In this document: piece after piece, positions 6,107 through 6,254 of the stretch
Numbering within the stretch: the first letter of the stretch is position 1
How the letters are laid out: every line of letters begins with the position of its first letter
NCBI GenBank assembly: GCA_019120675.1
Contig: DWUQ01000132.1
Location: 1 to 6,254 of the forward strand
Direction: 5' to 3'
From: Candidatus Paenalcaligenes intestinipullorum
Lineage (GTDB): Bacteria; Pseudomonadota; Gammaproteobacteria; Burkholderiales; Burkholderiaceae_B
DNA length: 6,254 bases
Made by a program: the position numbers and the translations under genes
The notes under the pieces: model-generated
What the model was told of the DNA's origin: nothing
Database searches by the model: none
The model's input: the letters and a program-made list of their open reading frames with translations, nothing else

Positions 6107-6254
6107 TTAAGCCTGAGGGTCGTCGTCATGCAAGCTTTGTACGGCTTGTTGGTAATAAGGGATCAGCTCGGCTTGCTGCGCCTCAGGGATACTATGAGCC
6201 TGCAAGCAGCGCTCAAACACTTGATCGTGGCGCAGCTCGCTTAAGCACTCGGTA
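6107..6254 (-). CDS. sbcD: SbcD, nuclease subunit of SbcCD, C-terminal end only
   Basis: The last 48 codons of a leftward gene, cut by the right edge and ending at TAA 6109-6107. The piece includes LRHDQVFERCL (residues 7-17 of the fragment), which resembles the C-terminal segment of SbcD (the pattern L..pQVFerrL), followed by a helical, Gln-rich region and an acidic tail DDDPQA. The metallophosphatase domain that holds the active site lies outside the window, so the call rests on this short match plus the position 12 bases upstream of sbcC, the normal operon order. Confidence 0.85.
   Translation of the reverse strand, partial: TECLSELRHDQVFERCLQAHSIPEAQQAELIPYYQQAVQSLHDDDPQA

Noticed and set aside
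2849..6254. SbcC/SbcD as part of a novel defence system
   Set aside because: All motifs and the gene order match the standard housekeeping SbcCD nuclease, and no defence-type partner gene is present in the window.

Overview
The window reads as ordinary bacterial chromosome, most likely from a Pseudomonadota member; a betaproteobacterium such as Burkholderiales is my guess from composition and gene style only. It holds parts of two unrelated modules facing each other. No rRNA, tRNA, insertion sequence, CRISPR array or phage gene was seen.

Left module (1-2794) is a divergent thiamine-pyrophosphate (TPP) regulon. A truncated sodium:solute symporter gene runs leftward from 317. A short-chain dehydrogenase/reductase (SDR, 723-1502) and an FMN-dependent monooxygenase of the NtaA/SnaA/DszA luciferase-like group (1502-2794) run rightward as a translationally coupled pair. 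The 405-base gap between the divergent starts is filled with regulatory sequence: a TPP riboswitch on the minus strand (385-470) for the symporter, and a second, independent and more divergent one on the plus strand (575-663) for the SDR/monooxygenase pair. Each has a plausible promoter placed so that RNA would begin just before the aptamer. Each is followed by an inverted repeat that can bury the ribosome binding site, so translational repression by TPP is the likely mode for both.

Right module (2849-6254) is the sbcD-sbcC pair on the minus strand. Only the last 48 codons of sbcD are present; sbcC is complete, with Walker A, zinc-hook, ABC signature and Walker B motifs. It is a housekeeping DNA-end processing nuclease with no visible link to the thiamine module. 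The two modules converge at about 2800-2850, where an imperfect hairpin spans the short gap and the end of sbcC.

The most interesting point is the second riboswitch. It ties an SDR and a flavin monooxygenase of unknown substrate to TPP level, next to a likely thiamine or thiamine-precursor importer under the same signal. This suggests an oxidative salvage route that turns an imported thiamine-related compound into something usable; the substrate cannot be read from the sequence.
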